Below the pieces are notes generated by a model that made no database searches, was not told the DNA's origin, and saw only the letters and a program-made list of their open reading frames with translations. Below are positions 10,920-13,699 of a stretch of 13,699 bases of DNA, one piece after another. The translations under genes and the position numbers were made by a program. Position 1 is the first letter of the stretch; each line of letters begins with the position of its first letter. This stretch comes from Candidatus Peribacteria bacterium (GTDB taxonomy: Bacteria; Patescibacteriota; Gracilibacteria; UBA1369; LOWO2-01-FULL-3), in NCBI GenBank assembly GCA_943359415.1, contig CALRHQ010000022.1, positions 1-13,699 on the forward strand. The letters are read 5' to 3'.

Positions 10920-13699
10920 ATGATACACTTAAATAGCCGCTTTAACTCAGGGGAAAATAGGCTCATTTTCAAACAATCTACAGTTGAAAAATTGATACAA
11001 AGCCAAGTCTCAGAAAGTGAATCTGAGGCCGATAGAGAGCCAAACCCAAGTGAATGTTCTCTGGCTGTTTTAAGTTGGAATCAAAAAGAGGGGGTTCAGT
11101 ATGGTAAAGTAGCCCGCAAATTACAAGAAACACAGGGGGAATATAGAGGAGGCGGAGGTAGTGGACTGGTAATGAATGGCATGACGCATGCAAAAGTTCA
11201 TTCAATTCTACAAAATGCAGGGAATCGTGGAAACAGAGTAAGACTTTTTGGGCCGGATGATCGCAAAGTCGACATGTCGCAAGCGGACAATTTACAAGTG
11301 ATTCAAATTCACAGTTTAAATCCGGATCTTGATAGTATTTTACGAAACATAGAATCAACAGGCGCAAAGCCATTATATGTGGAAAGCATTGCCACCAACC
11401 CAAATGGTTTAAGCTTCAGAACATTCAAAGGCACATTTGGAGATACAGATCCTTCGCAAATTCCATTAACATACCTTAGAATTTTCATAGGCAATCCAAC
11501 TGAAAAAAGTGCGGTTGAGCTTGAGCAGTCTTTTAGAAGTAAAGCGCCTGGAGTAACAGTAATGTCGTGGAGTGATGTGACTGAAGAATCTTCCGGATTA
11601 ACATGCTATCGTTTAAGTGGACAAAGCAGAGAATTCGACTCTTTCTTCGGTCCGGATCTTGAAGAATTTCCAGCTACACAATTTGCACTTCATGCCAGAT
11701 ATCCAACTCAAGTCAGCAGACCTGGAGTAGCAAGTAGCCAACCGCGTGTACAAAACAAAATATGGAGTCTACATAACGGTGATTTGGTTAATCCATTTAC
11801 AATAAAACAAAGACTTAGGGATCCCGGTGTTCATAAAAATGAAAGACTTTTCTTTAAAACTTACGGAAAAAAAGGAGTTACCCCAAAGAAATTTGCATAC
11901 CAACATATAGACAGTGTGGATTCTTCCGTAGTGGCAAAAGTTCATACTTATCTTTATGATTGTTGCATAAATCATGGCATTGATCCGTTGGTTATTTCTT
12001 TTCTTGAAAGACCTCCATCGTTGGATCAAATAAAAAGCATGCCGGCAAAGGAAAGGAAATTTTTCACATTGGCACGTCTTGCCTTTCCGGAATTAGCATA
12101 CCAAGGCTCTGCGGCAACTATTGTCGGAACAGAGGAATATATTAGAGTAACACCGGATCGTACAAGAGTGGTATGGATAGCCAAAGATTATGACAACAAT
12201 GTTTATGTAGCCAGTAATGGCGGAGCGATAATAAACGCTTGTCATCCTGATGATATTGCGGAAATTCGTCCTGTAAATGCAAGCGAAACTATCAGCATAG
12301 ATCCAAGAACAGGTAAGATTACTAATTCCGGGATGGAATTTCATATACCAAATCAAACTGAGCCAAATGGCGACGGCGAAAAAGCGACGGTCTTTATGCC
12401 GGGGATAGGATTTGATCCGGAACATCTTGCAAAAGTAACAGCAAACGGAAATAAAAAGCCAAAAAAGACACCTTTTGCAGAAGAACTTTACTCAGAAAAG
12501 CTGCCAAAAGATATTTCCAGTAACTTTGGAATCTATGGATTTGAACATAGCGATGTCGTAAGACTGGCAGTTTATATGAATACAGGAGGTTATCATTCCG
12601 TAGGTCTTGGGAATGCAAATCCGGACGGCGCACTCACAAGAAACCCATACATAACAAGTCGTACCTCAGAACATAAGGCTTTCATAGTTTCACCGGGAAG
12701 AGACAACCGTATAGAATTCAGTTCAAAAATTATACTCTCAAACGGTGACAGCGAACCATTAATTTTAAGCACGCCTATTCTTGTTGGCTCAAGTGTTTTG
12801 GAACAAACACAGGAGGGGAAAGCATTACTTGCAGAAATAGCTGCAAAATATGGAACAATTACAGTTGATTCACTCCCTAATCAAAAAAGAATTAAAGCGT
12901 GTTACAGCAAAGGCAAAAAATTGGAAGAGGGACTAAAAAGATTGATAGAAGAGGCAAAAACTTTGGCCGTACAAGGAATAGAAAATATAGTATTAGACGA
13001 TACAATCGGTGATGACGAAATTCCAATTCCCGGCGACATAGCTTGCTCGGTAATCCACAATGCCCTAAAAGAATTTTCAATAGAAATAGTAACTGCAGAT
13101 GGTAAACCTGTTAAAGAAAGCCTGCGTTCAAGAGTAAACATAATTGCAGATTTACATGGTATTCCAAATGCGGAAGTGGTTAAAGAATGTATTGCTCACG
13201 GAGCGGATGCGGTTTGTCCAAAATTAATGATTGATGGTGGACTTGGATTATTTAGTGCAGATAAACTAAACGGACAATTGGTTTCAGGTAGGGAAGAAAT
13301 GATGCAAAGAGGATTAAACACGATGATAGGAATGAATGAAGATCTAGCTATTACCTCAGGTTCAAGCGGTTTTCATGACATAATGGCTTTAAAAGGCACA
13401 GCACCTGGGACAGAACACGAACTTGGAATTGCAAATGATCTAAATGCCTACATAGGGAATCTGCCGGGAATACGTGCAGGCGGACTTGATCTAGCGACTT
13501 TGGATTTATTCCAAAGATCACGCCTTTTACAACACAGAAACAAGCAAAATATAAGACCGGATAAAGATTTACCGCTATACACAAGTGGCTGGGAACGCTG
13601 GAATGCTCAAACTTTAGCAATACTCGACAGGATGACACGCGAAGGAGCATCATACAAATTTGATGCAAAAGAGTATGCAGGACTTCCAATAGTAACAAT
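10920..13699 (+). CDS. Divergent glutamate synthase large subunit-like protein, 3'-truncated
   Basis: The frame stays open from the ATG at 10920 to the window edge (926 codons), with no stop. I align it by eye to GltB. An N-terminal class II amidotransferase domain has candidate nucleophile Cys46 (PSECSLAVLS), preceded by a possible 45-residue propeptide as in GltB, then YRGGGGSGL (75-83), FALHARYPT (255-263, where GltB has HxRFxTN) and SLHNGDLVN (283-291, GltB HNGEINT). Then come VGLGNANPDGAL (GltB GSMGNDTPLAVL) and the central domain at about 650-800, with GDDEIPIPGDIACSVIHNAL (GltB PIP..LA..AVHH) and AHGADAVCP (759-767, GltB GYGADAVNP). Last comes the pre-FMN stretch ending WNAQTLAILDRM. 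The FMN and Fe-S portions would lie beyond the edge. Expected reaction: glutamine plus 2-oxoglutarate to two glutamates. Strong divergence makes activity uncertain. Confidence 0.82.
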   Translation, partial: MIHLNSRFNSGENRLIFKQSTVEKLIQSQVSESESEADREPNPSECSLAVLSWNQKEGVQYGKVARKLQETQGEYRGGGGSGLVMNGMTHAKVHSILQNAGNRGNRVRLFGPDDRKVDMSQADNLQVIQIHSLNPDLDSILRNIESTGAKPLYVESIATNPNGLSFRTFKGTFGDTDPSQIPLTYLRIFIGNPTEKSAVELEQSFRSKAPGVTVMSWSDVTEESSGLTCYRLSGQSREFDSFFGPDLEEFPATQFALHARYPTQVSRPGVASSQPRVQNKIWSLHNGDLVNPFTIKQRLRDPGVHKNERLFFKTYGKKGVTPKKFAYQHIDSVDSSVVAKVHTYLYDCCINHGIDPLVISFLERPPSLDQIKSMPAKERKFFTLARLAFPELAYQGSAATIVGTEEYIRVTPDRTRVVWIAKDYDNNVYVASNGGAIINACHPDDIAEIRPVNASETISIDPRTGKITNSGMEFHIPNQTEPNGDGEKATVFMPGIGFDPEHLAKVTANGNKKPKKTPFAEELYSEKLPKDISSNFGIYGFEHSDVVRLAVYMNTGGYHSVGLGNANPDGALTRNPYITSRTSEHKAFIVSPGRDNRIEFSSKIILSNGDSEPLILSTPILVGSSVLEQTQEGKALLAEIAAKYGTITVDSLPNQKRIKACYSKGKKLEEGLKRLIEEAKTLAVQGIENIVLDDTIGDDEIPIPGDIACSVIHNALKEFSIEIVTADGKPVKESLRSRVNIIADLHGIPNAEVVKECIAHGADAVCPKLMIDGGLGLFSADKLNGQLVSGREEMMQRGLNTMIGMNEDLAITSGSSGFHDIMALKGTAPGTEHELGIANDLNAYIGNLPGIRAGGLDLATLDLFQRSRLLQHRNKQNIRPDKDLPLYTSGWERWNAQTLAILDRMTREGASYKFDAKEYAGLPIVT

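Noticed and set aside
10978..11403. Minus-strand open frame antisense to the GltB-like gene
   Set aside because: It lies wholly inside the long plus-strand coding frame, is Cys- and His-rich in a mirror-image way and matches no family; the same applies to the antisense frames between 11309 and 13698.
1..13699. CRISPR arrays, insertion sequences and phage genes
   Set aside because: No regularly spaced direct repeats, terminal inverted repeats with a transposase, or structural phage genes were seen.

Overview
The window is AT-rich, gene-dense bacterial DNA, about one third G+C by eye. It carries thirteen protein genes with intact reading frames within the window, a 5'-truncated ispG at the left edge, a 3'-truncated glutamate synthase-like gene at the right edge, and one tRNA gene. 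UGA is a normal stop: it ends dcd, the RelE-type toxin and the DUF1003 gene. This argues against the UGA=Gly code of Gracilibacteria and Absconditabacteria. Compact genes, a membrane-anchored DsbA-like protein, an M29 aminopeptidase, several proteins without recognisable relatives and a near absence of Shine-Dalgarno sequences suggest a Patescibacteria/CPR lineage, perhaps near Peregrinibacteria. That placement is inference only.

Layout. Positions 1-2697 (+) hold a tight series ispG-dcd-thyA-folA: the end of the MEP isoprenoid pathway followed by a dTMP module (dCTP deaminase, thymidylate synthase, dihydrofolate reductase). Positions 2716-5764 (-) hold an envelope cluster read right to left: M29 aminopeptidase, anchored DsbA-like oxidoreductase, cysteine-containing lipoprotein and a small membrane protein. 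Positions 5809-7773 (-) hold two adjacent paralogous genes of a family I do not recognise, driven by a strong promoter that lies back to back with the promoter of tRNA-Phe(GAA) at 7861-7935 (+). Positions 7941-8463 (-) hold a RelE-type toxin and Phd/YefM-like antitoxin, with an inverted-repeat operator over the promoter. Then come an orphan gene with a faint GNAT-like segment (8640-9533, +), a small protein with a possible winged helix (9565-10038, -), a possible gene remnant (10092-10220), a DUF1003 membrane protein (10238-10783, -), and from 10920 to the right edge (+) a very divergent glutamate synthase large-subunit-like protein, preceded by a perfect 15-bp palindrome.

The dTMP enzymes form a coherent pathway: deamination supplies deoxyuridylate, ThyA methylates it and FolA regenerates tetrahydrofolate. 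The DsbA-like protein plausibly oxidises exported cysteine proteins, and the neighbouring lipoprotein is a candidate substrate. Promoters are unusually legible. Several have an extended -10 (TGG or TGT before TATAAT-like hexamers), and two (M29 peptidase, folA) place the -10 only 6-7 nt before the ATG, predicting leaderless mRNAs. Together with the missing Shine-Dalgarno motifs, this is one of the most consistent signals here. The other main leads are the paralogous pair of unknown function and the divergent GltB-like protein.
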